From Butyricicoccus_A sp945486175 (GTDB lineage Bacteria; Bacillota; Clostridia; Oscillospirales; Butyricicoccaceae), in NCBI GenBank assembly GCA_945829445.1, contig CALZUY010000033.1, forward strand, positions 1-20,521: a stretch of DNA of 20,521 bases, given 5' to 3'. The position numbers were made by a program, and so were the translations under genes. The notes beneath the pieces were generated by a model. That model had not been told where the DNA came from and did not search any database. It saw nothing but the letters and a program-made list of their open reading frames with translations. How positions within the stretch are numbered: the first letter of the stretch is position 1; each line of letters starts with the position of its first letter. Positions 8,101 through 15,087 of the stretch are shown piece by piece.

Positions 8101-8134
8101 ACAAAAACCGGCACGCGCAGGCGTGCCGGTTTTG
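8101..8134. terminator. Bidirectional rho-independent terminator
   Basis: The perfect ten-base-pair stem ACCGGCACGC / GCGTGCCGGT (8107-8116 and 8121-8130) has a GCAG loop, with T's on the right and A's on the left. It serves the SLH gene on the plus strand and the convergent SbcD-like/membrane-protein transcript on the minus strand. Confidence 0.92.
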
Positions 8135-8138
8135 CTTG

Positions 8139-8993
8139 CTATTCACTGCGTTTTTTTGAAGACGGCTTTCTGTCCTTTTTCTGTGGCTTTTCCGGAATCG
8201 GATTGCCAAAGTTGTCCACGCCATAGCCGTCACCATGGTTGATGACCGGAATAAACTTGGGTGCCAGGCGTCCGCGTCCGCGGTGCTTGACATAGAAATA
8301 TCCGATGAACGAAAAGACCACCGCGCCGATGAAGTTGACAAACAGATCCTTCATCGTGTCGATCAGGCCGATGTCGAGATAACCGCCGTATTTGGCAATC
8401 CAGTCCTCACCATTGACGAGCAGGGAATCCACATCGACATGGATTGCGGCATTTGCGCCGCTTGGATTGAGTGCCACCGAGTTGATCGTGGTCACAAAAA
8501 AATCTTTCTGCATGTCCATGGCGAAGGTTCTGTCCATAAAAAATTCAAAAAACTCCCACAGAACACCGATGGTCATGGAAAAGCAGAACGCGACGATGGC
8601 GACAAAGACAGGAGACAGCTTGACGAGGAAGCGCTCGCTGCGGTTGAAAATATCAACGAGAGAAAAGCCGATGGCAGCCATCAGAAAACCGTTGATGGTG
8701 TGCAGCATCGTGTCCCACATGGGGATTTTTTCATAATATGCATTGATTTCGCCCAGGATTTCCGCCGAAAAGATGAACAGCATGATGATGACTTCGAGAA
8801 ACGGAGGGAGATCCAGATCGAGCTTTTCTTCGATAAAACGCGGCAGGCCGAGAAGGAACAGCGACAAAACACAGATGAAAACATTCTGGTAATCACCGTT
8901 CATGAACTGGCGGATGGCACAGATGACGATGAGAACCGTCAGGACAATGCGTACACGGACCTCGTCTCTGCGCGTTTGTTTTTCTTTTTGCAT
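8139..8993 (-). CDS. DUF2238/YjdF-like integral membrane protein
   Basis: This 284-residue protein has about six predicted membrane helices, among them LTVLIVICAI, FICVLSLFLLGL, EVIIMLFIFSAEILGE and FLMAAIGFSLVDIF. It ends in a charged Lys/Arg-rich cytoplasmic tail (KPQKKDRKPSSKKRSE). The polar motifs WDTMLHTINGF and GVLWEFFEFFMD, where His and Glu/Trp sit in helices, resemble DUF2238/YjdF-family proteins of unknown function; the family call is by eye. ATG 8993 is chosen because AAAGGA lies 7 bases upstream; a TTG at 8999 would leave only 1 base. It begins 15 bases after the stop of the SbcD-like gene, so it is probably translated from the same mRNA, although a shared function with a nuclease is not obvious. 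Confidence 0.8.
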   Translation of the reverse strand: MQKEKQTRRDEVRVRIVLTVLIVICAIRQFMNGDYQNVFICVLSLFLLGLPRFIEEKLDLDLPPFLEVIIMLFIFSAEILGEINAYYEKIPMWDTMLHTINGFLMAAIGFSLVDIFNRSERFLVKLSPVFVAIVAFCFSMTIGVLWEFFEFFMDRTFAMDMQKDFFVTTINSVALNPSGANAAIHVDVDSLLVNGEDWIAKYGGYLDIGLIDTMKDLFVNFIGAVVFSFIGYFYVKHRGRGRLAPKFIPVINHGDGYGVDNFGNPIPEKPQKKDRKPSSKKRSE

Positions 8994-9008
8994 GCACAAA
9001 TCCTTTCA

Positions 9009-10103
9009 TCAGTCCAGCTCGCGCCCGTCGAGCGCGGCAAGGGCATATTCCAGCGCAAGCGTCAGCTTGGCACAGGATTTTTCATCCCGGCTGCATTTTT
9101 CCATGCGCGCCAGGAAATCACGCGTCACTGTGCCGCGCAGGCCGTCATCCTTCTGATAGCGGTACAGGTCCTGCATGGCAGCGGATTCGTCGATGACCTG
9201 TGCGTGGAAGAAGGAATGGCGCAGGGAACGCGACAGGGCAACCAGATTCGGCTCATACATGCGCGTGCCGGTCAGGTGTACGGAGCAGCAGATGCGCGCA
9301 GGCGGCTGCGGCAGCATCGGCAGCAGCGCTTCCGCGAGCATGGCATCGCTCTGCAGGCCGGTCATGGGCAGCGATATCTCCGCAAATTCAAGCGCTTCGG
9401 ATGGGCGCAGTGCCAGCGAGACATCGCCCTTTTCCATGCGTCCGGTGAGATAGCCCTTGACGCCGGTTTCGTCCGACGCTGTGGCGGAGAAGCAGCCCGG
9501 ACAGCTGAGCGCGGTCTCGCCGATGCGGAACACACCGCTGAAGCGGTGATTGTGGCCGAGCGCGATATAATCAAACCGGCTGCTGATGACGGCGCTTTCG
9601 GAAATCGAGTTGTATCCGCCTGTGCCGCCCAGTTCGCCATGCATCAGACAGATATTGAGCCTGGACGGGTCAAGCGGTGCCTCGAGCGAGATGACCGCTT
9701 TGTTGTCCTGGAAGGCTGCGCCCCAGATGACGGTTTTTCCGTCGTCCAGTGCGACCGGTTCCAGCGTGCGGCCGGTAAAGACATGCAGGTTCTGCGGCAG
9801 CGGCTGCGTGGCATAGGGGCTGCCTGCATGATAATAGTCGTGGTTGCCGGGGGAAAGGAACACCGGACACGGGCACTTTGCCAGTATTGCAAATACGGCA
9901 GAGGAAATCTGCGGGCGCACCTCCGGCGTGTCGAACAGGTCTCCGGCGATGAGCACAGCGTCCGCTGCGGACGAACCGGCATATGCCACAAACGACTGCA
10001 GTGCGGCGAGCTGTAAGCTGACGGCCTCCGCAGCGCGGTCGGCCGGAAGAAAATCAAATTTTGCGCCGATATGGAAATCAGCGGCATGAATAATATTCGG
10101 CAT
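9009..10103 (-). CDS. SbcD/YhaO-like metallophosphoesterase (putative DNA repair exonuclease subunit)
   Basis: This 364-residue protein has the calcineurin-like phosphoesterase core of the Mre11/SbcD/YhaO group: D9 and H11 (ADFHIG), GD at 54-55 (LIAGDLFDTP), GNHD (86-89), MHGE (154-157) and GHNH (183-186). These ligands bind two metal ions, usually Mn. The later CPGCFSATASDETGVKGY corresponds to the segment after the core in YhaO/SbcD proteins. The C-terminal 130 residues are alpha-helical and poorly conserved, where the ATPase partner would dock. The usual partner (SbcC or YhaN, a large coiled-coil ATPase) is not adjacent; a membrane protein gene follows instead. GGAGGAGG lies 9 bases before the ATG. 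Nuclease activity is a family inference. Confidence 0.88.
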   Translation of the reverse strand: MPNIIHAADFHIGAKFDFLPADRAAEAVSLQLAALQSFVAYAGSSAADAVLIAGDLFDTPEVRPQISSAVFAILAKCPCPVFLSPGNHDYYHAGSPYATQPLPQNLHVFTGRTLEPVALDDGKTVIWGAAFQDNKAVISLEAPLDPSRLNICLMHGELGGTGGYNSISESAVISSRFDYIALGHNHRFSGVFRIGETALSCPGCFSATASDETGVKGYLTGRMEKGDVSLALRPSEALEFAEISLPMTGLQSDAMLAEALLPMLPQPPARICCSVHLTGTRMYEPNLVALSRSLRHSFFHAQVIDESAAMQDLYRYQKDDGLRGTVTRDFLARMEKCSRDEKSCAKLTLALEYALAALDGRELD

Positions 10104-10154
10104 AAAGAAAAACCTCCTCCGAAAAATCGGGCGGAATATGTTCTGATGCTTTTT

Positions 10155-10182
10155 ATTATAGCAGTTTTACCGCAGCTTGCAA
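10155..10182 (-). promoter_or_regulatory. Candidate promoter for the SbcD-like operon
   Basis: On the minus strand TTGCAA (plus 10177-10182) and a perfect TATAAT (plus 10155-10160) are 16 bases apart, about 50 bases before the gene start at 10103. Confidence 0.7.
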
Positions 10183-10210
10183 AGCGCTGCGCGTGCAGTT
10201 CGGCATGGAA

Positions 10211-10256
10211 ACACAAAAAAACACGACAAAGCGGCCGCCCAAACGGGCGGCCGCTT
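10211..10256 (-). terminator. Terminator-like hairpin, minus-strand direction
   Basis: The perfect twelve-base-pair stem AAGCGGCCGCCC / GGGCGGCCGCTT (10229-10240 and 10245-10256) has a four-base loop. Read on the minus strand it is followed by TTTGTCGTG and then seven T, so the T-run is displaced by several bases from the stem. No T-run follows on the plus strand. It would end either a dnaI readthrough transcript or the candidate small RNA upstream. Confidence 0.7.
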
Positions 10257-10366
10257 CGTTCGCATACGTTTCACAAAATAAAAAGGGGGGTAAGAGAAAT
10301 TCAAAGATACCGGCATATCTTTTAGGAAGAGGTTTCGTCGTTCCCTCGTTCCATGGTCATAGTATA
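10211..10366 (-). ncRNA. Candidate small RNA transcription unit
   Basis: On the minus strand a TATACT -10 box (plus 10361-10366, no convincing -35) precedes about 140 transcribed bases ending in the 10211-10256 hairpin. Between them lie a hairpin pairing 10325-10332 with 10344-10352 (8 pairs, one bulged base), a second pairing AAAGATA with TATCTTT (10303-10309 and 10316-10322), and an unpaired C-rich stretch CTCTTACCCCCC (10285-10296). There is no credible coding frame: the only ATG-led one is about ten codons without a ribosome binding site. A C-rich single-stranded segment is typical of Firmicutes small RNAs that pair with Shine-Dalgarno sequences. I recognise no named RNA family. The assignment rests on promoter, hairpins and terminator only. 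Confidence 0.4.
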
Positions 10367-10450
10367 ACGCATTTGTCCGCGGAAGTTGTGAACAAATCGT
10401 AAAACGAATGTTACAATTCTATGTTGTTTTTGAAAATAGAAGGTGAAGGA

Positions 10451-10473
10451 CCGGATATTTGCGGAAATATCGG
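10451..10473 (-). other. Hairpin just after dnaI
   Basis: The inverted repeat GATATTT / AAATATC (10454-10460 and 10465-10471), extended by CC/GG with one bulged base, begins 22 bases after the dnaI stop on the minus strand. It is followed by a pyrimidine-rich but not T-only stretch, so it is at best a weak terminator or an mRNA 3'-end stabiliser. The rest of 10367-10450 is AT-rich and shows nothing else I can support apart from a short dyad TTGTGAACAA near 10385-10394. Confidence 0.45.
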
Positions 10474-10494
10474 TAAAGATACCCGGCGAATAGG

Positions 10495-11490
10495 TCAAAA
10501 ACGCTGCTTTTTTTGAATTTTGCGAATATCGTCACCGATAAAGCGGAGCTGGGTAAACTCGCCGAGGATGCGTGAGGCAATTGCGGCGGAGTAGCGTCCC
10601 TCCAGCTCGCCCGGCAGCAGGTTGGTGCTGAGGATCGTCGGCAGGCGCGCCATCAGGCGCCGGCTGAGCAGGTCGTACAGGCAGGAGGTATGGAAAGCGC
10701 CGGGCATTTCCGTGCCGAGGTCGTCCACAATCAGCAGATCAGCGCTGCGAAAGCGCGCGAGTGCCTGTGAGGCGGCAGAAAAATCACCGCTTTTGAATTT
10801 TACATTGTTGTACTGGTCAAAAATGGAAATCGCTGTGTCATATGTCACGGAAAAGCCGCGCTCTGTGACGCGACGTGCAATGCACGATGAGAGGAATGTC
10901 TTGCCCAGGCCAGCCGCGCCGTACAGCAGCAGGTTTTCATACGATGCACCGAAGTTTTCGGCAAAGCTGCTGCATTTCTGATAGTTGAATTTCGCCATTT
11001 CGCGCGGGGAAACACCTGAACGGCTGTCCGGCTGGGTGCTGTAGTAGTCCAGACGGAACGTGTCAAAGGTCTCCCGGTCCACCGGGAGCAGGGAGGACAG
11101 GGCCTTTTTCTGTTCGGCAGCCGCACGGCGGCGCACACAGTCGCACAGCCCGCTTTCGACATATCCGGTATCCCGGCAGGCAGGACAATCACAGGCCACG
11201 GCGAGATAGTCCGCCGGATAGCCGTTTTCCAGCAGAATGCGGCGTTTTTCATCCTGTAAGGCGAGATTGCGGTCGCGCAGAGCGGCAATGGCGCTGTCGG
11301 TATTGTTCGATTCAAACGCGATGCGCATCGCCTTCGCCGCCGTCGCGCGCAGCTCGCGGTCAATTTCACCCAGGCGCGGGATGGTGTGCGTCAGGCGGTA
11401 GCGGCGTTCCTCTGCTTCCGCTTCGTGCTGCTGCCGCTGCTCTTCCAGCTGCCGCAGAATCCGGGAAATCAGTGCCCTGTCATACGCCAT
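10495..11490 (-). CDS. dnaI: DnaI/DnaC-type helicase-loader ATPase
   Basis: This 331-residue AAA+ protein loads the replicative DNA helicase at origins and restarted forks. Residues 1-90 are a helical, coiled-coil-prone helicase-binding region. Residues 100-118 hold a Cys cluster (C100, C102, C105, C116, C118) that matches the zinc-binding site of DnaI. Residues about 165-331 form the ATPase: Walker A GAAGLGKT (191-198), Walker B LLIVDDLG (252-259), sensor 1 ILSTN (286-290), and the Arg-containing SRILGEF (306-312). The start overlaps the end of the upstream dnaD-like gene by 11 bases, and AAGGAGGG lies inside that gene, so translation is coupled. The DnaD-DnaI pairing is typical of Firmicutes. 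The symbol is given by family; the gene could equally be annotated as a generic dnaC-like loader. Confidence 0.92.
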   Translation of the reverse strand: MAYDRALISRILRQLEEQRQQHEAEAEERRYRLTHTIPRLGEIDRELRATAAKAMRIAFESNNTDSAIAALRDRNLALQDEKRRILLENGYPADYLAVACDCPACRDTGYVESGLCDCVRRRAAAEQKKALSSLLPVDRETFDTFRLDYYSTQPDSRSGVSPREMAKFNYQKCSSFAENFGASYENLLLYGAAGLGKTFLSSCIARRVTERGFSVTYDTAISIFDQYNNVKFKSGDFSAASQALARFRSADLLIVDDLGTEMPGAFHTSCLYDLLSRRLMARLPTILSTNLLPGELEGRYSAAIASRILGEFTQLRFIGDDIRKIQKKQRF

Positions 11491-12445
11491 GGCTGTTGCC
11501 CTCCTTTTTGTTCATTGCGTTGAATTCTTCCAGCCAGTCACGCTCCCAGTCGGAGAGGTTTGCGCCATTGGACGGCGGTGCGGATTTGGCCTGCGGCGCG
11601 GGCTGCGGCTGGCGCAGACCCGGCTCCACAGCTGTGATTTCCGCCGCCGTGTGGATGCCCTTCTGATGCCAGCTGTCCAGAATCCCCTTGAGATATTTCC
11701 AGCTGAACTTGCCGAGGCGGGCATACATGCGCTCCTTTGCCAGCCCGACTGCCTCCGCATCGAAGCCCTGCCGGATGAAGCCGGACAGATAGCGGTATTC
11801 CTCCGGCGCGGGGTCGCGTCCCGCCATGTCCAGCGCGCGCAGCATGCTGTCCATCAGCGGCTTTTCCGCTTCGCGCCGCGCGAGGAATTCCGATGCGGCT
11901 TCTGCGGTAAAAATACCCATATCCGCCCAGAGATATGCCTGTTCCTCAATATCGCGGCGGCTGACAACGCCTTTTTCGCGGTGCAGCCAGGTCAGCAGAT
12001 CGATGAGCACATCGGCGGGCAGGCCGAGATGCTCATAAGCATTCATCAGTGTGCGCAGCTGGGCCTCGGTCAGTGTGCGGCCGAGCACCATTTCTGCCGT
12101 CTGGCAGACCGACGCAAAGCGGTGGTCGCCTTCGCGGCGCGCGCGCATTTCCGCCGCCGTGTAACGCGGCGGGTGTGCCGACGGGTCAGGGCGCTTCTGC
12201 TGCGTTTCGGTCGGCGTGGAGACGAGATGCAGGCTGGTCAGCGTGTGTACCGCGCGGTCATACCGGTCGCGCGTCATGCCGAGCGTGCGTAGCGCCTCGC
12301 GTTCGTCGAACGACGGGCCCTTCCGCACCAGATAGAGGTACAGAAGCGCGCTGTCGCCGTCACAGCAGGCGATCAGGCTGTCCACAACCTGCGCACGCAG
12401 CACGCAGAATTCCCCGCCGGTCGGGATGAGTGATGTGAGTGACAT
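11480..12445 (-). CDS. DnaD-domain replication initiation protein
   Basis: This 321-residue cytoplasmic primosome protein remodels DNA and recruits the helicase loader. Residues 1-80 look like the N-terminal winged helix of DnaD/DnaB proteins. Two DnaD-like helical modules follow, at about 107-185 and 196-265. The second ends in FSWKYLKGILDSWHQKGIHT, which matches the conserved YxxxIL..W signature of the family. A Pro/Ala-rich linker (277-294) and a short helical tail end the protein. GGAGG lies 7 bases before ATG 12445. The gene is the first of a two-gene unit with the helicase loader and overlaps it by 11 bases. Whether it is the functional DnaD or DnaB equivalent cannot be decided by sequence alone. 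Confidence 0.88.
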   Translation of the reverse strand: MSLTSLIPTGGEFCVLRAQVVDSLIACCDGDSALLYLYLVRKGPSFDEREALRTLGMTRDRYDRAVHTLTSLHLVSTPTETQQKRPDPSAHPPRYTAAEMRARREGDHRFASVCQTAEMVLGRTLTEAQLRTLMNAYEHLGLPADVLIDLLTWLHREKGVVSRRDIEEQAYLWADMGIFTAEAASEFLARREAEKPLMDSMLRALDMAGRDPAPEEYRYLSGFIRQGFDAEAVGLAKERMYARLGKFSWKYLKGILDSWHQKGIHTAAEITAVEPGLRQPQPAPQAKSAPPSNGANLSDWERDWLEEFNAMNKKEGNSHGV

Positions 12446-12557
12446 GGATATGCCTCCGGGAAAACAGGTTTTCCGTCATAAAACGGAAAATATTGATTGT
12501 ATTTGTGCAAAATTACAGGAAGTCATCCGGCACTTTGTGACAGATGACGGTTATTTT
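12446..12557 (-). promoter_or_regulatory. Structured 5' leader of the dnaD-dnaI operon
   Basis: Read on the minus strand the leader is about 105 bases. At its 5' end GTCATC/GATGAC (plus 12543-12548 and 12522-12527) closes over CAC-AAA-GTG. Near the 3' end two stems compete for the same bases: stem B pairs 12469-12476 with 12483-12490 (TTTTCCGT/ACGGAAAA), while stem A pairs 12459-12464 with 12469-12474 (GGAAAA/TTTTCC). Stem A abuts the Shine-Dalgarno GGAGG at 12453-12457. The shared segment is seen directly; a regulatory switch is inference. Confidence 0.45.
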
Positions 12558-12586
12558 ATTATATCGTGACAAAAGTAATAGTGCAA
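12558..12586 (-). promoter_or_regulatory. Strong candidate promoter for dnaD-dnaI
   Basis: On the minus strand TTGCAC (plus 12581-12586) and a perfect TATAAT (plus 12558-12563) are separated by 17 bases, a near-consensus housekeeping promoter. Confidence 0.75.
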
Positions 12587-12645
12587 GCGAAAAGGAGCGC
12601 GTAAAATTTTATATATTTACTGATGTTTTTTTGCGAAAAAAATAG

Positions 12646-12651
12646 TATAAT
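12646..12651 (+). promoter_or_regulatory. Candidate -10 box of the glmU-like/prs operon
   Basis: A perfect TATAAT lies 73 bases before the gene. No good -35 is present at 16-18 bases. Instead a symmetrical run of seven T, GCG and seven A (12626-12642) sits immediately upstream and may act as bent DNA or as part of a regulated promoter. Confidence 0.5.
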
Positions 12652-12668
12652 AAATTTACGTATTTTTC

Positions 12669-12704
12669 CTGAGGGCAGTTTGCGCCTTTTTGCGGCTGCC
12701 CCAG
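12669..12704 (+). other. Leader hairpin upstream of the glmU-like gene
   Basis: CTG-A-GGGCAG (12669-12678) pairs with CTGCCC-CAG (12696-12704): nine base pairs with one bulged A and a 17-base loop. It lies near the presumed 5' end of the mRNA and six bases before the AAAGGA ribosome binding site at 12711-12716. No T-run follows, so it is not a terminator. It could stabilise the mRNA or bind a ligand or protein; I recognise no riboswitch class, and it lacks glmS ribozyme features. Confidence 0.45.
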
Positions 12705-12724
12705 TGGCGGAAAGGATATCTTAA

Positions 12725-13945
12725 ATGTCTTGTAATAAGTTGAATACGATTTTGCTCGGCGGCAAAAAGGGCGCGGATGGAAAATATCCCGTACAGCGCG
12801 AGATTCTGTTCACCCCGACCGGCAGGCTGGTTGCAGACGCACTGCCGGAGCAGTGCCGGCTGATTTATGCGCGCCAGCAGAGCGAACCGGAGCTGGATGG
12901 GATTGAATCCATCGTCTGTCCGGACGGCGCGGATTTTACAGAGATGGTATCGACGGCAATCGAGGGCATGGAAGGTGATGTCATGCTGCTTTCCACACCG
13001 ATGCCGGAGGTCGTTGCCGAGGAGTACCAGATGGTAATGAACCAGCACAACGAGGCGAAGACCGCAGTTACAACACTGACCTGCGGCGCGCTGGATGACA
13101 CCTGGCATATTGCGGTGTATAATGTCGATGTGCTGCGCGACATTCTGAACTGCCATCCGCTGTCGCTGACGCATTCCATTCAGATTGCGGGCGATATCAG
13201 CGCAAAGACCGGCGCCTGCCGCACGCATTCACATATCGATGTGCGCTCCGCCTGTGATGCTTACCATGCACAGAAGACCATCCAGCACCGCGTCAACAGC
13301 GCGCTGATGGAAAGCGGCGTCAGCATCCTTGACCCCGAATACACATATATTTCCCCATACTGTGAGATCGGAAGTGGTACTACCATCCTGCCGGGCACAA
13401 TGATCCGCCCGGGCAGCAAGGTCGGCTGCGGCTGCACCATCGGCCCGAACACGATCCTTGACCGCGCGGAGATCGGTGACCGGACAAGCGTCAATTCCTC
13501 GCAGGTCTATGAGAGCAGCATCGGCGCAGACGCAACAGTCGGCCCGTTTGCATACATCCGTCCGGGCTGCCAGGTCGGAAACGATACCAGAATCGGCGAT
13601 TTTGTCGAGCTGAAAAAGGCCTCCATCGGCAACGGTACGAAGGTTTCCCATCTGACTTACATCGGCGATGCCACCGTCGGCGAGCGCGTCAATTTCGGCT
13701 GCGGCACGGTTGTCGTCAATTATGACGGCTATGTCAAGAGCCAGACCGTCATCGGCGATGACTGCTTTATCGGTTGCAACACCAACCTCGTCGCGCCGGT
13801 TGAGCTGGGCGACCGCGTTCTGACAGCGGCCGGCACAACTGTCACAAAGAACGTGCCGGAAGGTGCACTGGCAGTTGCCCGCGTACGGCAGGAAAACAAG
13901 AACGGCTGGAATGACCGCCGCCGCCGCATGCACGGACAGGACTGA
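12725..13945 (+). CDS. glmU: GlmU-like protein with intact acetyltransferase and degenerate uridylyltransferase half
   Basis: Length is 406 residues against about 455-460 for GlmU. Residues 180-390 are the left-handed beta-helix glucosamine-1-phosphate acetyltransferase. Its key positions are present: R279 (YIRPG), K297 (FVELKK), H309 and Y312 (SHLTYIGD), N323 (VNFGCGT), NYDG (332-335) and K338. VAPVELGD and AAGTTVTKNVPEGALA also match GlmU. The N-terminal 175 residues should be the UTP-binding pyrophosphorylase but lack its LAAGxGTRM loop; the start reads ILLGGKKGADGKYPVQREIL. The metal-binding GDxPL site reads GDVMLLSTPMPEV. About 50 residues are absent. So acetyl transfer is likely and UDP-GlcNAc formation doubtful. 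It is followed by prs, as in Bacillus, which supports descent from glmU. AAAGGA lies 8 bases before the start. Confidence 0.85.
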   Translation: MSCNKLNTILLGGKKGADGKYPVQREILFTPTGRLVADALPEQCRLIYARQQSEPELDGIESIVCPDGADFTEMVSTAIEGMEGDVMLLSTPMPEVVAEEYQMVMNQHNEAKTAVTTLTCGALDDTWHIAVYNVDVLRDILNCHPLSLTHSIQIAGDISAKTGACRTHSHIDVRSACDAYHAQKTIQHRVNSALMESGVSILDPEYTYISPYCEIGSGTTILPGTMIRPGSKVGCGCTIGPNTILDRAEIGDRTSVNSSQVYESSIGADATVGPFAYIRPGCQVGNDTRIGDFVELKKASIGNGTKVSHLTYIGDATVGERVNFGCGTVVVNYDGYVKSQTVIGDDCFIGCNTNLVAPVELGDRVLTAAGTTVTKNVPEGALAVARVRQENKNGWNDRRRRMHGQD

Positions 13946-13993
13946 TCATTCGCCGGATTTGAATAAAACATATAGATTCAGAACATGATTAGG

Positions 13994-14010
13994 GAAACGC
14001 CTTGCGTTTC
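13994..14010 (+). other. Small hairpin between the glmU-like gene and prs
   Basis: The perfect seven-base-pair stem GAAACGC / GCGTTTC has a CTT loop. No T-run follows, so it is not a terminator; the two genes (100-base gap) are probably co-transcribed, and the hairpin may act in mRNA processing. No convincing separate promoter is seen in the gap. Confidence 0.45.
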
Positions 14011-14045
14011 ACGGACTGAAAAAGATGCAGGAGGACCTAGCAATT

Positions 14046-15005
14046 ATGATATCTCACGGCAAGAATATTAAAATCCTCGCGGGCAATTCGCATCCCGCTC
14101 TGGCGATGCAGATTGCATCCGCTCTCGGCCTGCCGCTCGGCAAATGTACTGTCGGCCACTTCTCCGACGGCGAGGTTTCGGTTTCCATCGGCGAAACCGT
14201 CCGCGGCTCGGATGTATTCCTCGTACAGTCTACCTGTGAGCCGGTCAACGACAACCTGATGGAGCTGCTCATCATGATCGATGCATGCAAGCGCGCTTCC
14301 GCAGGCCGTATTACTGCCGTTATCCCGTACTTCGGTTATGCCCGCCAGGACAGAAAGTCCAAGGCGCGCGATCCGATTTCCGCAAAACTGGTCGCGGACA
14401 TCCTCACGACCGCTGGTGCAAACCGCGTGCTCACCATGGACCTGCACGCACATCAGCTCCAGGGCTTTTTCAACATCCCGGTGGACAACCTGATGGGCGC
14501 TTCCGTGCTCATTCCGCACATTGCAGGCAAATTCGGCCGCAGCCGTGACGATATGATGATTGTCTCTCCGGACCTCGGCTCGGTTACCCGTGCAAGAAAG
14601 TTCTGTGAAAAGCTGGACTATCGTCTGGCGATCATCGACAAGCGCCGTCCGCGCGCCAATGTCTCTGAAGTTATGAACATCATCGGCGATGTAAAGGGCA
14701 AGACCTGCATCCTGTGTGACGACCTGATTGATACCGCAGGTACGCTGTGCCATGCAGCGGAAGCGCTGATCGAAGTCGGCGGCGCAAAGGAAGTCTATGC
14801 CTGTGCAACGCATGGCGTTCTGTCCGGCCCGGCTATTGAGCGCCTTGAGAGCAGCCCGATCAAGAATCTCGCCCTGCTCGACACCATCCCGCTGCCGGCA
14901 AGCAAGCGCAGCGATAAGATTGAACTGCTGCAGGTCGCTCCGGTCTTTACCGAGGCAATTGCACGCATCTACGAGGAATCTTCGGTTTCCCCGCTGTTCG
15001 ATTGA
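14046..15005 (+). CDS. prs: Ribose-phosphate pyrophosphokinase (PRPP synthetase)
   Basis: This 319-residue cytoplasmic enzyme transfers pyrophosphate from ATP to ribose 5-phosphate, making PRPP for purines, pyrimidines, NAD, His and Trp. Visible motifs, numbered from the chosen start, are FSDGEVSVSI (39-48), the catalytic flexible loop PYFGYARQDRK (94-104), MDLHAHQLQGFF (131-142), the ring-closing VSPDLGSVTRAR, and the PRPP loop DDLIDTAGT (225-233). The C-terminus SVSPLFD is typical of class I enzymes, and length fits the family (about 315). ATG 14046 is preferred because AGGAGG at 14029-14034 is 11 bases upstream; the in-frame ATG at 14025 lies before that site. It sits behind the glmU-like gene, a common Firmicutes order. 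Confidence 0.97.
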   Translation: MISHGKNIKILAGNSHPALAMQIASALGLPLGKCTVGHFSDGEVSVSIGETVRGSDVFLVQSTCEPVNDNLMELLIMIDACKRASAGRITAVIPYFGYARQDRKSKARDPISAKLVADILTTAGANRVLTMDLHAHQLQGFFNIPVDNLMGASVLIPHIAGKFGRSRDDMMIVSPDLGSVTRARKFCEKLDYRLAIIDKRRPRANVSEVMNIIGDVKGKTCILCDDLIDTAGTLCHAAEALIEVGGAKEVYACATHGVLSGPAIERLESSPIKNLALLDTIPLPASKRSDKIELLQVAPVFTEAIARIYEESSVSPLFD

Positions 15006-15021
15006 GTTTGACAGGATACAT

Positions 15022-15050
15022 AAGCGGCACGGTCAGCTGTGCCGCTTTTT
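15022..15050 (+). terminator. Rho-independent terminator after prs
   Basis: The perfect nine-base-pair stem AAGCGGCAC / GTGCCGCTT (15022-15030 and 15039-15047) has an eight-base loop and ends in a T-run, 17 bases after the prs stop. Confidence 0.9.
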
Positions 15051-15087
15051 GTACTTTTTATCCGCAATACTTTGAGGAGGGGTCTGC

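Noticed and set aside
8235..10016. Plus-strand open frame of 593 codons
   Set aside because: Spans the complements of two well-supported minus-strand genes and crosses their boundary; no motif.
10324..10359. Ten-to-twelve-codon reading frame within the candidate small RNA (minus strand)
   Set aside because: Its ATG lies within a few bases of the presumed transcript start and has no ribosome binding site.
10385..10394. TTGTGAACAA as a Rex-type redox operator
   Set aside because: The Rex site needs two half-sites separated by a longer spacer; only one compressed dyad is present.
11489..12292. Plus-strand open frame of 267 codons
   Set aside because: Antisense to the DnaD-domain gene, which has both conserved motifs and a good ribosome binding site.
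12669..12704. glmS ribozyme or known riboswitch in the glmU-like leader
   Set aside because: The leader is too short and has a single hairpin; none of the conserved cores of named riboswitches is visible.
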